NCBI RefSeq assembly: GCF_004214935.1
Contig: NZ_SFCC01000014.1
Span: 124,001 to 188,000 of the forward strand
Direction of reading: 5' to 3'
Source of the DNA: Amycolatopsis suaedae
GTDB lineage: Bacteria; Actinomycetota; Actinomycetes; Mycobacteriales; Pseudonocardiaceae
Length of the DNA stretch: 64,000 nt
Shown here piece by piece: positions 9,204-17,772 of the stretch (positions are counted from its first letter, which is position 1; each line of letters opens with the position of its first letter). A program made the translations under genes and the position numbers. The notes under the pieces were generated by a model. It searched no databases, had not been told where the DNA came from, and saw nothing but the letters and a program-made list of their open reading frames with translations.

Positions 9204-10132
9204 CGTGGACCTCCGCCGGTGCCGGCGAGGCGGCGGGTGATCAGGAAGTTGACGAACGCGAACACCAGGATGATCACGAACAGCACCCAGGCGATCGCCG
9301 AGGCGTACCCGAGTTCGAAGTTCTCGAAGCCGGACTGGTACAGGTACAGCGTCACGGTCTGGAACTGGCTGGTGGAACCGCCGTTGTTCGAGCCCTGCAT
9401 GGTGTCGAACAGCTTGGGTTCGGTGAAGATCTGCAGGCCGCCGATGGTCGAGGTGATCACCACGAAGATCAGCGTCGGCCGCAGCAGCGGCAGCGTGACG
9501 CTGACGAACCGGCGCACCGGTCCCGCGCCGTCGACGACGGCGGCCTCGTTGATCTCCTTCGGGATGGCCTGCATGGCCGCGAGCACGATCAGCGCGTTGT
9601 AGCCGGTCCACCGCCAGTTGACCATCACGGCGATCGCCAGGTGACTGGCGAACCGGTCGGCCTGCCAGTCGACCCGGTCCAGCCCGAGCAGTTCGAGTAC
9701 CGAGTTGACCAGCCCGTACTGCGGGCCGAACAGGTTGGCGAAGATGATGCCGAGCGCGACCAGGCTGGCGGCGTAGGGCAGCAGGATCCCCACCCGCCAG
9801 CCCGTCGGGCCGCGCAGCCTGGTGTTGAGCAGTGCGGCCAGCAGCACGGCGATGACGATCTGCGGGCCGCTGGACAGCACGAAGATCGACAGGGTGTTGA
9901 CCAGTGCGTTCCAGAACCGGTCGTCACCGAAGAGGCGGACGTAGTTGCCGAATCCGGCGAAGCCGGGCTGGTCGTCGCCGATCTCCCAGTCGAACAGCGA
10001 CACGTAGCCGGTGTAGAGCAGGGGAAACAACCCGACCAGGCCGAACACCAGGAAGAACGGCGCGATGTAGAGATAGGGCGAGATCTTGACGTCCCATGTG
10101 GACAGTCGCTGGCGGAGGGTCGGCCTGGCCAT
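9200..10132 (-). CDS. cebF: Carbohydrate ABC transporter permease (CebF-like)
   Basis: Inner-membrane subunit of the MalF/LacF type, 310 residues. It has six helices, beginning with YLYIAPFFLVFGLVGLFPLLY, and an EAA loop (NEAAVVDGAGPVRRFVSVTLP). It lies 6 bases after the binding-protein gene and overlaps cebG by four bases, so the three are one transcription unit. With CebE and CebG it should import cellobiose and cellotriose; the energising ATPase must be encoded elsewhere, as is normal for CUT1 systems that share MsiK. Confidence 0.88.
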   Translation of the reverse strand: MARPTLRQRLSTWDVKISPYLYIAPFFLVFGLVGLFPLLYTGYVSLFDWEIGDDQPGFAGFGNYVRLFGDDRFWNALVNTLSIFVLSSGPQIVIAVLLAALLNTRLRGPTGWRVGILLPYAASLVALGIIFANLFGPQYGLVNSVLELLGLDRVDWQADRFASHLAIAVMVNWRWTGYNALIVLAAMQAIPKEINEAAVVDGAGPVRRFVSVTLPLLRPTLIFVVITSTIGGLQIFTEPKLFDTMQGSNNGGSTSQFQTVTLYLYQSGFENFELGYASAIAWVLFVIILVFAFVNFLITRRLAGTGGGPR

Positions 10133-10138
10133 CTGGGG

Positions 10139-11470
10139 TTACCGGACGATGGTCTTCGCCGTGGTGACCAGTTGCTGCCAGCCCGCCTCCGGCGAGGTGC
10201 CCTGCTCGACGGCCTGCAGTGCGGGAGCCGCGGCGTTCTCCTGGATCTGACCGTCACCGGGGCCCTTGTACTGCGGCTGCTTGACCTTGCGGGCCTGGGC
10301 GACGAACAGTTCGCCGATCCGGGCGCCGCCGAAGTACGGGTCGGTCTGGCCGAGCAGCTGCGGGGACTCCAGCGCCTTGGTCTGGCTGGGGAAGTTGCCC
10401 TTCGCCACGAACGCCTTGAGCTGCTGCTCGGGCGCGGTCAGCCAGGCAGCCAGCTCGGCCGCCTCCTTCGGGTGCTTGCTCTGGGTGGGCACGGTCAGGT
10501 ACGAGCCGCCCCAGTTGCCGCCGCCACCGGGGAAGGCGTCGGTGACGGCCCACTTGCCGGCGTTCTCCGGGCCGCTGTGCTCCTTGATCACCCCGAGCAT
10601 CCAGGCCGGGCAGACCTTGGTGGCGAACGCGCCCTGCTTGAACCCGGTGTTCCACTCGTTGCTGAACGGGCTGAGTTTGGCGGACTGCCCCTGCGTGACC
10701 GCCGCGGTGACCTGGTTCCAGCTGTCGCGGATGGCGGCGTTGTTCTCCAGGGTCAGCTTGTCGTCCCGGCCGACGTAGCCCAGTTCGAGCTGGTTGACCA
10801 TGGAGTTGAAGTTCTGCGAGGCGGAGTCGAACCACGCCTTGCCGCCGGAGCGGGCGACGTAGTCGCGGCCCGCGGCGAAATAGGACTCCCAGGTGGCGAA
10901 CAGCGGCTTCACGCTCTGCGGGTCCGCCGGCATGCCGGCGGCCTCCAGCAGGTCCTTGCGGTAGCACATGGCCAGCGGGCCGCTGTCGGTGCCGTAACCG
11001 ATCAGCTTGCCGTCCTTGCTCCTGGCCGCCTCGTACTTCCACGGCAGCCACCGGTCGGCCGTGACGCCGGCCGGGCCGATCTGGGACAGGTCGTTGAACC
11101 GGGACGCCTTGTCCAGCACGTTGGACAGGTGGCCCTCCTCGACCGCCTCGATGTCGGCCAGGCCGGAACCGGCGCCGAGCTTGGCGATGAGGTTCTGGTG
11201 GTGCGGGCCGCCCTTGCCGGTCTTGCGGTGGGTGATCTTGATGCCGGGGTGGGCTGACTCGTACTCGCGCAGCAGGTCCTCGTAGCCGAACTCGGTGAAG
11301 GTGGCGATGGTCAGCTCGATCGGCCCGGACTGCCCGGCCGGCTGTTCCCCGCCGGAGGCGCCGCAGGCGCCGGCGAGCAGCCCCGCGGCCGCCAGCAGTG
11401 CGCCGAGTGCGAGGCGGTGTCGTCGGTGTCGTCCTGGTCTGCCCGGTGTTCCCACTGATCGGTTTCGCAC
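10139..11470 (-). CDS. cebE: Sugar-binding lipoprotein (CebE-like, family 1)
   Basis: Extracytoplasmic solute-binding protein of 443 residues. The twin Arg-rich N-terminus is followed by a lipobox LAGAC with Cys36, so the mature protein is a membrane-anchored lipoprotein. The body has the family 1 signature (ELTIATFTEFGYEDLL, later a WMLGVI region with aromatic residues that stack on sugar rings). The start is a GTG at 11470 with GAGGGG upstream. A perfect CebR box lies 31 bases before this start. First gene of the operon cebE-cebF-cebG-bglC; it should bind cellobiose or cellotriose. Confidence 0.88.
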   Translation of the reverse strand: MRNRSVGTPGRPGRHRRHRLALGALLAAAGLLAGACGASGGEQPAGQSGPIELTIATFTEFGYEDLLREYESAHPGIKITHRKTGKGGPHHQNLIAKLGAGSGLADIEAVEEGHLSNVLDKASRFNDLSQIGPAGVTADRWLPWKYEAARSKDGKLIGYGTDSGPLAMCYRKDLLEAAGMPADPQSVKPLFATWESYFAAGRDYVARSGGKAWFDSASQNFNSMVNQLELGYVGRDDKLTLENNAAIRDSWNQVTAAVTQGQSAKLSPFSNEWNTGFKQGAFATKVCPAWMLGVIKEHSGPENAGKWAVTDAFPGGGGNWGGSYLTVPTQSKHPKEAAELAAWLTAPEQQLKAFVAKGNFPSQTKALESPQLLGQTDPYFGGARIGELFVAQARKVKQPQYKGPGDGQIQENAAAPALQAVEQGTSPEAGWQQLVTTAKTIVR

Positions 11471-11501
11471 GTGAAGCCCCTCGGGTCGGAGACGGACTGT
11501 A

Positions 11502-11515
11502 TGGGAGCGCTCCCA
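11502..11515. promoter_or_regulatory. CebR operator (perfect palindrome)
   Basis: TGGGAGCGCTCCCA, identical to the consensus CebR box of Streptomyces. It lies 31 bases upstream of the cebE start and in the 111-base gap after the repressor gene. In that genus CebR releases this site when it binds cellobiose or cellotriose. Confidence 0.9.
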
Positions 11516-11581
11516 GATTGGGCGAGTCTGTCCCTCGGCCGGGTGAGTGTCAAGAAGCCGTTTCTGGAGCGTTACCAGCGC

Positions 11582-12604
11582 TCAGGCGGATTCGCGGACG
11601 ACCAGCTCGGTGGGCAGCACGACCGGATCGAGGACGGTGCCCGGCTCGCGGATCCGCGCGACGAGCAGCCGCGCGAGCTCGCGGCCCATCCGCTGGACGG
11701 GCTGGCTGACGCTGGTCAGCGCGGGGTCGGTGTGCTGCGCGACCGCCGAGTCGTCGAAGCCGATCACCGCGACGTCGTCGGGTACCCGGCGGCCGGCGGC
11801 CCGCAACGCCCGCAGCGCGCCCGCGGCCATCAGGTCGCTCGCGGCGAACACGGCGTCGACCGCGGGATCGGCGGCGAGCAGCTCCCGCATCGCCACCTCG
11901 CCGCTGGCCTGCCCGAAGTCTCCCTGTGCCACCAGCCGGGCCCCGCCGCGCCTGCCGCGCAACGCCCGGCGGTAGCCCTCCAGCCGGTCGATGCCCGGTG
12001 CCATGTCCTGCGGGCCGGTGATCGTGGCGATCCGGCGCCTGCCCTGCCGGTGCAGGTACTCGGTCGCCGACTTCGCGCCGGCCAGGTTGTCCGCGTCGAC
12101 GTAGGGCACGCCGCCCAGGTCGGAGATCGGCCGTCCGCCGAGGACCACCGGCGAACCCGCCGCCGCGAGGTTGCGCGGCAGCGGGTCGTCGCCGTGCAGC
12201 GAGATCAGGACGACGCCGTCGACGTGGCCGTTGCGGACCAGCTGCTCCACCCGGTCGTGCTGGCGGGCCGTGCTGGCCATCATCAGGTTGAGCTGCAGCG
12301 GAGTAGCCGACAGCTCCTGGCTGATGCCGCGCACGAGACTGCCGAAGAACGGCTCGCTGAACACCCTCGCCTCGGACTCGGACACCACCAGCAGCACCGT
12401 GTCGCTGCGCCGGGTCACCAGGCTGCGGGCAGCCTGGTTGGGCACGTACCCGAGCTTGCGGATCGCCTCCTGGACGGCCTTGAGCGCGCGCGGGCTGACC
12501 TCCAGGGATCCGTTGACCACGCGAGAAACCGTGCCGCGGGAGACACCGGCCTCCGCGGCCACCTGCTCCAGCGTGGGGCGCCTGGCGCGGCCCGTGCTCG
12601 TCAT
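11582..12604 (-). CDS. cebR: LacI-family repressor of the cellobiose operon (CebR)
   Basis: About 340 residues. The N-terminal helix-turn-helix (LEQVAAEAGVSRGTVSRVVN, residues 12-31) and the hinge helix YVPNQAARSLVTRR are followed by a periplasmic-binding-protein-like sensor domain. The DNA-reading helix sequence and the downstream target site both match CebR of Streptomyces. The start at 12604 is chosen because the upstream in-frame extension (to 13210) runs antisense through the second regulator and is not protein-like. A variant CebR box lies 15 bases upstream, which suggests autoregulation. It is transcribed in the same direction as cebE, 111 bases before it. Confidence 0.9.
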   Translation of the reverse strand: MTSTGRARRPTLEQVAAEAGVSRGTVSRVVNGSLEVSPRALKAVQEAIRKLGYVPNQAARSLVTRRSDTVLLVVSESEARVFSEPFFGSLVRGISQELSATPLQLNLMMASTARQHDRVEQLVRNGHVDGVVLISLHGDDPLPRNLAAAGSPVVLGGRPISDLGGVPYVDADNLAGAKSATEYLHRQGRRRIATITGPQDMAPGIDRLEGYRRALRGRRGGARLVAQGDFGQASGEVAMRELLAADPAVDAVFAASDLMAAGALRALRAAGRRVPDDVAVIGFDDSAVAQHTDPALTSVSQPVQRMGRELARLLVARIREPGTVLDPVVLPTELVVRESA

Positions 12605-12618
12605 GCCGGCAAGCATAC

Positions 12619-12632
12619 TGGGAACCCTCCCA
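12619..12632. promoter_or_regulatory. Variant CebR box before cebR
   Basis: TGGGAACCCTCCCA differs from the perfect box at 11502 in two central positions and keeps both TGGGA/TCCCA arms. It lies 15 bases before the repressor start codon, where a bound repressor would block its own promoter. Autoregulation is inferred. Confidence 0.65.
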
Positions 12633-12675
12633 GGAACGCGGCGGCGCGGTCCTGTGGCAGGTTCGGCGAGCCCGC

Positions 12676-13707
12676 TCAGCCCGCGTGGCGCGGGGTGCCC
12701 ACCGTGCTCTGCCTGATGACCAGTTCGGCGGGCACGAGCGCGGCGGGCTCGGGCCGGGTGCCGTTGATCTGGTCCAGGAGCAGGTCGATGCTGCGTCGTC
12801 CGACGGTGTCGAAATCCTGGCGGACGGTGGTCAGCGGCGGGGTGAAGTAGGCGGATTCGGGGATGTCGTCGAACCCGGCGATGAGGACGTCGTGCGGGAC
12901 CCGGACGCCGCGTTCGTGGAACGCGCGCAGCACGCCGAGGGCCATCTGGTCGTTGGCGACGAACACCGCACGCACGTCGGAGCGTTCGGCGAGCACCTGC
13001 CCCTGGGCGTAGCCGGAGGCCGGGCTCCAGTCGCCGCGCAGTAGTTCCGGCTCGGCGGCACCGGCGTCGCGCAGGACCGACCGCCAGCCGTCGACCCGGC
13101 TCTGCGCCTCCAGCCAGTCGGCGGGCCCGGCGACGTGCCAGACCGTGGGTGCTCCCTGGTCGAGCAGGTGCCGGGTGACCAGGCGGGCGCCCCCGGCCTG
13201 GTCGACGCACACGACCGGGCGGCCGTCGCCGTCGCCGCCCTCGACCACCACCATCGGCAGGCCGGACGGCGCGCCACGCAGTGCCTCGACCGTCGCGCGG
13301 CGCGGCGCGATGATGACGATTCCCTCGACGAACTGCCGGGAGAGCCGTTCCAGCGCTTGCTGGACGGCCTCGCCGTCGCGGTCCTTGGCGCTGGCGATGC
13401 TCACGAAGTAGCCGGCCCGCCGGGCGGCCTGCTCGATGCCGGACAGCGTGCTGGCCGGCCCGTACAGCGTGGTGTCGAAGCTGACCACGCCGATGACCTT
13501 CGACCGCCGGGTGACCAGCGTACGGGCGGCGGAGTTGGGCCGGTAGTCCAGTTCCTCGATGGCCGCGACCACGCGGGTCCTGGTCGCCCGTGACACCGAG
13601 GGGTGATCGTTGAGCACCCGCGACACCGTCTGGTGCGAGACCCCGGCGAGCCGTGCGACGTCCGCCATCACGGCGGGCCGCCGTGCCGGGCTGGTCTTCC
13701 GGTTCAA
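12676..13707 (-). CDS. LacI-family repressor, divergent from the arabinose genes (AraR-type)
   Basis: About 343 residues: helix-turn-helix MADVARLAGVSHQTVSRVLN (residues 14-33), hinge YRPNSAARTLVTRR, then the sugar-sensing domain with GIVIIAPRR and AGFDDIPES. The start is taken as TTG at 13707 because GGAGG stands 5 bases before it; a longer frame to an ATG at 13824 exists but would place two operator-like palindromes inside the coding region. It is divergent from araB-araD-araA. By analogy with other LacI-type arabinose regulators in actinobacteria it probably represses the operon until L-arabinose or a derivative binds. The ligand is inferred from the neighbours only. Confidence 0.85.
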   Translation of the reverse strand: MNRKTSPARRPAVMADVARLAGVSHQTVSRVLNDHPSVSRATRTRVVAAIEELDYRPNSAARTLVTRRSKVIGVVSFDTTLYGPASTLSGIEQAARRAGYFVSIASAKDRDGEAVQQALERLSRQFVEGIVIIAPRRATVEALRGAPSGLPMVVVEGGDGDGRPVVCVDQAGGARLVTRHLLDQGAPTVWHVAGPADWLEAQSRVDGWRSVLRDAGAAEPELLRGDWSPASGYAQGQVLAERSDVRAVFVANDQMALGVLRAFHERGVRVPHDVLIAGFDDIPESAYFTPPLTTVRQDFDTVGRRSIDLLLDQINGTRPEPAALVPAELVIRQSTVGTPRHAG

Positions 13708-13742
13708 TCCTGCCTCCGCGGTGACCTCCGTCTGGGAACGGA

Positions 13743-13756
13743 TGTCAACGCTAACA
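13743..13756. promoter_or_regulatory. Operator-like site 1 of the arabinose divergent promoter
   Basis: TGTCAACGCTAACA shares the CGCTAACA half with two other 14-mers in the same intergenic region. It sits 36 bases before the TTG start of the LacI-type regulator and probably serves autoregulation. Confidence 0.6.
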
Positions 13757-13799
13757 CCGCGCGGTGACTTCGGCTTTCCGACACTCTTGACCGCAGGGA

Positions 13800-13813
13800 T
13801 GTTATCGCTAACA
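13800..13813. promoter_or_regulatory. Operator-like site 2 of the arabinose divergent promoter
   Basis: TGTTATCGCTAACA has perfect TGTTA/TAACA arms around TCGC, the shape of a LacI-family operator. It lies midway between the divergent regulator and araB and is the most symmetrical of the three sites. Confidence 0.7.
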
Positions 13814-13858
13814 TTGGCCACCACGTTCCATCCCGGCCGGACCTGTCCGGCCGGTCGA

Positions 13859-13872
13859 TGTGAACGCTAACC
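13859..13872. promoter_or_regulatory. Operator-like site 3 next to araB
   Basis: TGTGAACGCTAACC keeps the AACGCTAAC core of the other two sites. It lies 20 bases before the chosen araB start and would overlap the araB promoter or leader. Confidence 0.55.
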
Positions 13873-13892
13873 CCGGACGGAAGGGATCGACG

Positions 13893-15557
13893 GTGTCAGC
13901 CATACCCGCGCAACCGCTGGTGGTGGGTGTCGACTTCGGCACGCTGTCCGGCCGCGCCGTCGTCGTCCGGGTCCGCGACGGCGCGGAACTCGGGACCGCG
14001 GTGTGGGAGTACCGGCACGGGGTGATCGACCGCAGGCTGCCCGCCACCGGCGAGTCCCTCCCGCCGGGCTGGGCACTGCAGGTGCCCGAGGACTACGTCG
14101 ACGTGCTGGCCCACGCCGTGCCCGGCGCGATCCGCGCCGCCGGGGCCGATCCGGCGGACGTGGTCGGCATCGGCACCGACTTCACCGCCTGCACCATGGT
14201 TCCGGTCACCGCGGACGGCACGCCGCTGTGCGAGTTGCCGGAGTTCGCGGGCAACCCGCACGCCTACGTGAAGCTGTGGCGCCATCACGCGGCACAGCCG
14301 CAGGCCGACCGGATCAACGACCTGGCCCGGTCGCGCGGGGAGAGCTGGCTGGCCCGCTACGGCGGCATGATCTCCTCGGAGTGGGAGTTCGCCAAGGCGC
14401 TGCAGATCTTCGAGGAGGCTCCGGAGGTCTACGCCGCGATGCGGCACTGGGTCGAGCTGGCCGACTGGATCGTCTGGCGGCTCACCGGCCGTTACGTCCG
14501 CAACGCCTGCACCGCCGGGTACAAGGGAATCCTGCAGGACGGGCGGTATCCGAGCGCGGAGTTCCTCGGCGCACTGGCACCCGGGTTCGAGTCCTTTGTG
14601 GATACCAAGCTCGCCCATCCGCTCGGCGCGCTCGGCTCGCCCGCGGGCACGCTGACCGCCGGGGCCGCCGCGCTGACCGGGCTGCGGCCGGGGATCGCGG
14701 TCGCGGTCGGCAACGTCGACGCGCACGTCACCGCACCGGCCGCGCAGGCGGTGGAGCCGGGCCAGATGGTCGCCATCATGGGCACCTCGACCTGTCATGT
14801 CATGAACGGCGCGGCACTGCGTGAGGTGCCGGGCATGTGCGGGGTCGTCGACGGCGGCATCGTGGCAGGCCTGTGGGGTTACGAGGCCGGGCAGAGCGGC
14901 GTCGGCGACATCTTCGGCTGGTTCGCCGAACACGGCGTCCCGCCCGCCTACCACGACCGGGCCCGCGTCCGCGGCATCTCGGTGCACGAGCTGCTCACCG
15001 AGCTCGCGGCGCGGCAGCGGATCGGGGAGCACGGCCTGCTCGCGCTCGACTGGCACAGCGGCAACCGCTCGGTGCTGGTCGACCACGAACTGTCCGGGGT
15101 GATCGCCGGGCAGACGCTGGCCACCCGCGCCGAGGACACCTACCGGGCCCTGCTGGAGGCGACGGCGTTCGGCACCCGGATGATCATCGACGCCTTCACC
15201 GGCGCGGGGCTGCCGGTGACCGAGCTGATCATCGCAGGCGGGCTGCTCAAGAACCCGCTGCTGATGCAGATCTACGCCGACGTCACCGGGCTGCCGCTGT
15301 CGGTCATCGGATCGGCGCAGGGCCCGGCACTCGGCTCGGCCATCCACGCCGCGGTCGCCGCCGGGTGCTACGCCGACGTCGGTACCGCGGCGAAGGCGAT
15401 GGGCTCGGTACACCGGGCCGCCTACCGGCCGGTGCCGGCCAACGTCGAGGCATACCAGGAGCTCTACGCGGACTACGTCGCGCTGCACGACCACTTCGGC
15501 CGCGGTGGCGACGACGTGCTGCACCGGCTGGCGGCGCGGCGGAAGGGACGGCCGTAG
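13893..15557 (+). CDS. araB: L-ribulokinase
   Basis: FGGY-family carbohydrate kinase of about 554 residues that phosphorylates L-ribulose with ATP, the second step of L-arabinose breakdown. The first phosphate-binding motif is VGVDFGTLSGR at the N-terminus, with Asp near residue 14. GTSTCHVM and the C-terminal GGLLKNPLLMQIYADV segment are characteristic of AraB rather than of xylulokinases. The start is a GTG at 13893, preceded by GGAAGGGA; an upstream ATG at 13860 would overlap the third operator-like site and lacks a ribosome site. araD follows directly with no gap. Confidence 0.92.
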   Translation: MSAIPAQPLVVGVDFGTLSGRAVVVRVRDGAELGTAVWEYRHGVIDRRLPATGESLPPGWALQVPEDYVDVLAHAVPGAIRAAGADPADVVGIGTDFTACTMVPVTADGTPLCELPEFAGNPHAYVKLWRHHAAQPQADRINDLARSRGESWLARYGGMISSEWEFAKALQIFEEAPEVYAAMRHWVELADWIVWRLTGRYVRNACTAGYKGILQDGRYPSAEFLGALAPGFESFVDTKLAHPLGALGSPAGTLTAGAAALTGLRPGIAVAVGNVDAHVTAPAAQAVEPGQMVAIMGTSTCHVMNGAALREVPGMCGVVDGGIVAGLWGYEAGQSGVGDIFGWFAEHGVPPAYHDRARVRGISVHELLTELAARQRIGEHGLLALDWHSGNRSVLVDHELSGVIAGQTLATRAEDTYRALLEATAFGTRMIIDAFTGAGLPVTELIIAGGLLKNPLLMQIYADVTGLPLSVIGSAQGPALGSAIHAAVAAGCYADVGTAAKAMGSVHRAAYRPVPANVEAYQELYADYVALHDHFGRGGDDVLHRLAARRKGRP

Positions 15558-16235
15558 ATGTCACTCACCGACGAGATCGCCACCACCGTGGCGCAGCTGC
15601 GCCGCACCGTCGCCGACCTGCACGGCGAACTGACCCGCAACGAGCTGGTGATCTGGACGGCGGGCAACGTGTCCGCGCGGGTACCGGGCCGCGACCTGAT
15701 GGTCATCAAGCCGTCCGGCGTCGCCTACGACGAGCTGTCCGCCGACTCGATGGTGGTGACCGACCTGCACGGCTCACTGGTGCACGGCGAGTTCGCGCCG
15801 TCCTCGGACACCGCGGCACACGCCTACGTCTACCGGCACATGCCCGAGGTCGGGGGAGTGGTGCACACCCACTCGACCTACGCCACCGCGTGGGCGGCGC
15901 GCGGGGAGCCGATCCCGTGCGTGCTCACCATGATCGCCGACGAGTTCGGCGGCGACATCCCGGTCGGGCCGTTCGCGCTCATCGGCGACGACTCGATCGG
16001 CCGCGGCATCGTCGAGACCCTGCGGTCCAGCCGCTCGCCCGCGGTGCTGATGCGCAACCACGGGCCGTTCACCGTCGGGCGGACGGCACGCGACGCGGTG
16101 AAGGCGGCGGTGATGGTGGAGGACGTGGCCCGCACCGTCCACATCGCACACCAGCTCGGCCGGCCGCCCGCGCTGGCCGCCGACGACGTGGACCGCCTCT
16201 ACGCCCGCTACCAGAACGTCTACGGCCAGCAATGA
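15558..16235 (+). CDS. araD: L-ribulose-5-phosphate 4-epimerase
   Basis: Class II aldolase-fold enzyme, 225 residues, converting L-ribulose 5-phosphate to D-xylulose 5-phosphate. The zinc-binding and catalytic set known from E. coli AraD is visible as D84 in PSSDT, H103 and H105 in VVHTHS, and H168 in RNHGPF; GNVSAR forms the phosphate loop. It starts immediately after the araB stop and its own stop overlaps an upstream ATG candidate of araA, consistent with a single mRNA. Confidence 0.93.
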   Translation: MSLTDEIATTVAQLRRTVADLHGELTRNELVIWTAGNVSARVPGRDLMVIKPSGVAYDELSADSMVVTDLHGSLVHGEFAPSSDTAAHAYVYRHMPEVGGVVHTHSTYATAWAARGEPIPCVLTMIADEFGGDIPVGPFALIGDDSIGRGIVETLRSSRSPAVLMRNHGPFTVGRTARDAVKAAVMVEDVARTVHIAHQLGRPPALAADDVDRLYARYQNVYGQQ

Positions 16236-16243
16236 GGGAGAAC

Positions 16244-17746
16244 ATGACGGCAGGTAAACCGCAGGTCTGGTTCCTCACCGGCAGCCAGGCGCTCTACGGC
16301 GAGCAGGCGCTGGCCGTGGTCGCCGACCAGTCGGCGCGGATCCGGCGCATGCTCGCCGAGACCGGCCGCGTCCCGGCGGAGATCGTCGAGAAGCCCGTGC
16401 TCACCGACGCGCGGGCCATCCGCGCGGTCCTGGCGGCCGCCAACGCCGATCCGGCCTGTGTCGGGGTGATCGCGTGGATGCACACGTTCTCCCCGGCCAA
16501 GATGTGGATCGCCGGGCTGGACGCGCTGCGCAAACCGTTGCTGCACCTGCACACCCAGCTCAACGAGGCGCTGCCGTGGCGGACCATCGACATGGACTTC
16601 ATGAACCTCAACCAGGCCGCGCACGGTGACCGCGAGTTCGGGCACATCCAGACCAGGGTCGGCACGGCCCGCAAGACCGTGGCCGGCCACGTCGCCGACC
16701 CGGCCGTCGTCGCCCGTATCGAGGCGTGGGCCCGTGCCGCGATCGGCGCCGATCACCTGCGCACGCTGCGGCTGGCGCGGTTCGGCGACAACATGCGCGA
16801 CGTCGCGGTGACCGAGGGGGACAAGGTCGAGGCCGAGCTGCGGTTCGGCGTCTCGGTGAACACCTACGGCGTGGGCGACCTGGTCGAACGGGTCGACGGC
16901 GCCGCGGGCGAGCGGGTGGACCTGCTCGTCGAGCAGTACGCCGAGGACTACGCGCTGGCGCCCGGGCTGGAACGCGGGGGAGCCAGGCACGAGGCGCTGC
17001 GGTACGCGGCGCGGATCGAACTGGGTCTGCGGAGTTTCCTCACCGATGGCGGATTCGGCGCGTTCACCACCAACTTCGAGGATCTCGGCGGCCTGCGCCA
17101 GCTCCCCGGGCTGGCCGTGCAGCGGCTGATGGGCGACGGGTACGGCTTCGGCGGCGAGGGGGACTGGAAGACCTCCGCGCTGCTGGCCGCGGTCAAGGCG
17201 ATGGGCGCGGGAACCGGCCGGGGCACGTCGTTCATGGAGGACTACACCTACCACTTCGGCCCCGGTGAGCCGAAGATCCTCGGCGCCCACATGCTGGAGG
17301 TCTGCCCGAGCATCGCGGCGGCGACGCCGTCGTGCGAGATCCATCCGCTGGCCATCGGCGGCCGGGAGGACCCGGTGCGGCTGGTCTTCGACGCCGCGCC
17401 CGGCCCCGGCGTCGTGGTCGGGCTGGCCGATCTCGGTGACCGGTTCCGCCTGGTCGCCAACGAGGTCGAGGTCGTCGCGCCGGACGAGCCGCTGCCGAAC
17501 CTGCCGGTGGCCAGGGCGGTCTGGAAGCCCGCTCCCACGCTGGCCACCTCGGCGGAGTCGTGGATCACCGCGGGCGCGCCCCACCACACGGTGCTCACCC
17601 AGGCCGTGGGGGTCGAGGCCGTCCGGGACCTCGCCCACCTGCTCGGTGTCGAGCTGCTGGTCATCGACGACACGACGACGACGGCCGGGTTCGCCGACCG
17701 CATTCGCTGGAACCAGGCCTACTACCGCCTCGCCCGAGGCTTCTGA
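16244..17746 (+). CDS. araA: L-arabinose isomerase
   Basis: 500 residues, the length of E. coli AraA, converting L-arabinose to L-ribulose. Manganese ligands and catalytic residues are visible as E332 in FMEDYTYHF, E352 in HMLEVCPS, H367 in EIHPLAIGG and H447/H448 in APHHTVLTQ. The N-terminus VWFLTGSQALYG is diagnostic. The start at 16244 has GAGGGAG upstream; ATG at 16232, overlapping the araD stop, is possible. With araB and araD it completes the pathway to the pentose phosphate cycle, and the importer genes follow within 26 bases. Confidence 0.95.
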   Translation: MTAGKPQVWFLTGSQALYGEQALAVVADQSARIRRMLAETGRVPAEIVEKPVLTDARAIRAVLAAANADPACVGVIAWMHTFSPAKMWIAGLDALRKPLLHLHTQLNEALPWRTIDMDFMNLNQAAHGDREFGHIQTRVGTARKTVAGHVADPAVVARIEAWARAAIGADHLRTLRLARFGDNMRDVAVTEGDKVEAELRFGVSVNTYGVGDLVERVDGAAGERVDLLVEQYAEDYALAPGLERGGARHEALRYAARIELGLRSFLTDGGFGAFTTNFEDLGGLRQLPGLAVQRLMGDGYGFGGEGDWKTSALLAAVKAMGAGTGRGTSFMEDYTYHFGPGEPKILGAHMLEVCPSIAAATPSCEIHPLAIGGREDPVRLVFDAAPGPGVVVGLADLGDRFRLVANEVEVVAPDEPLPNLPVARAVWKPAPTLATSAESWITAGAPHHTVLTQAVGVEAVRDLAHLLGVELLVIDDTTTTAGFADRIRWNQAYYRLARGF

Positions 17747-17772
17747 AAGGCCGATCGAGAAAGGGTGAAACG

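Noticed and set aside
12605..13210. Longer version of CebR
   Set aside because: The extra N-terminus reads antisense-frame through the second LacI-type gene; the helix-turn-helix begins normally just after the ATG at 12604.
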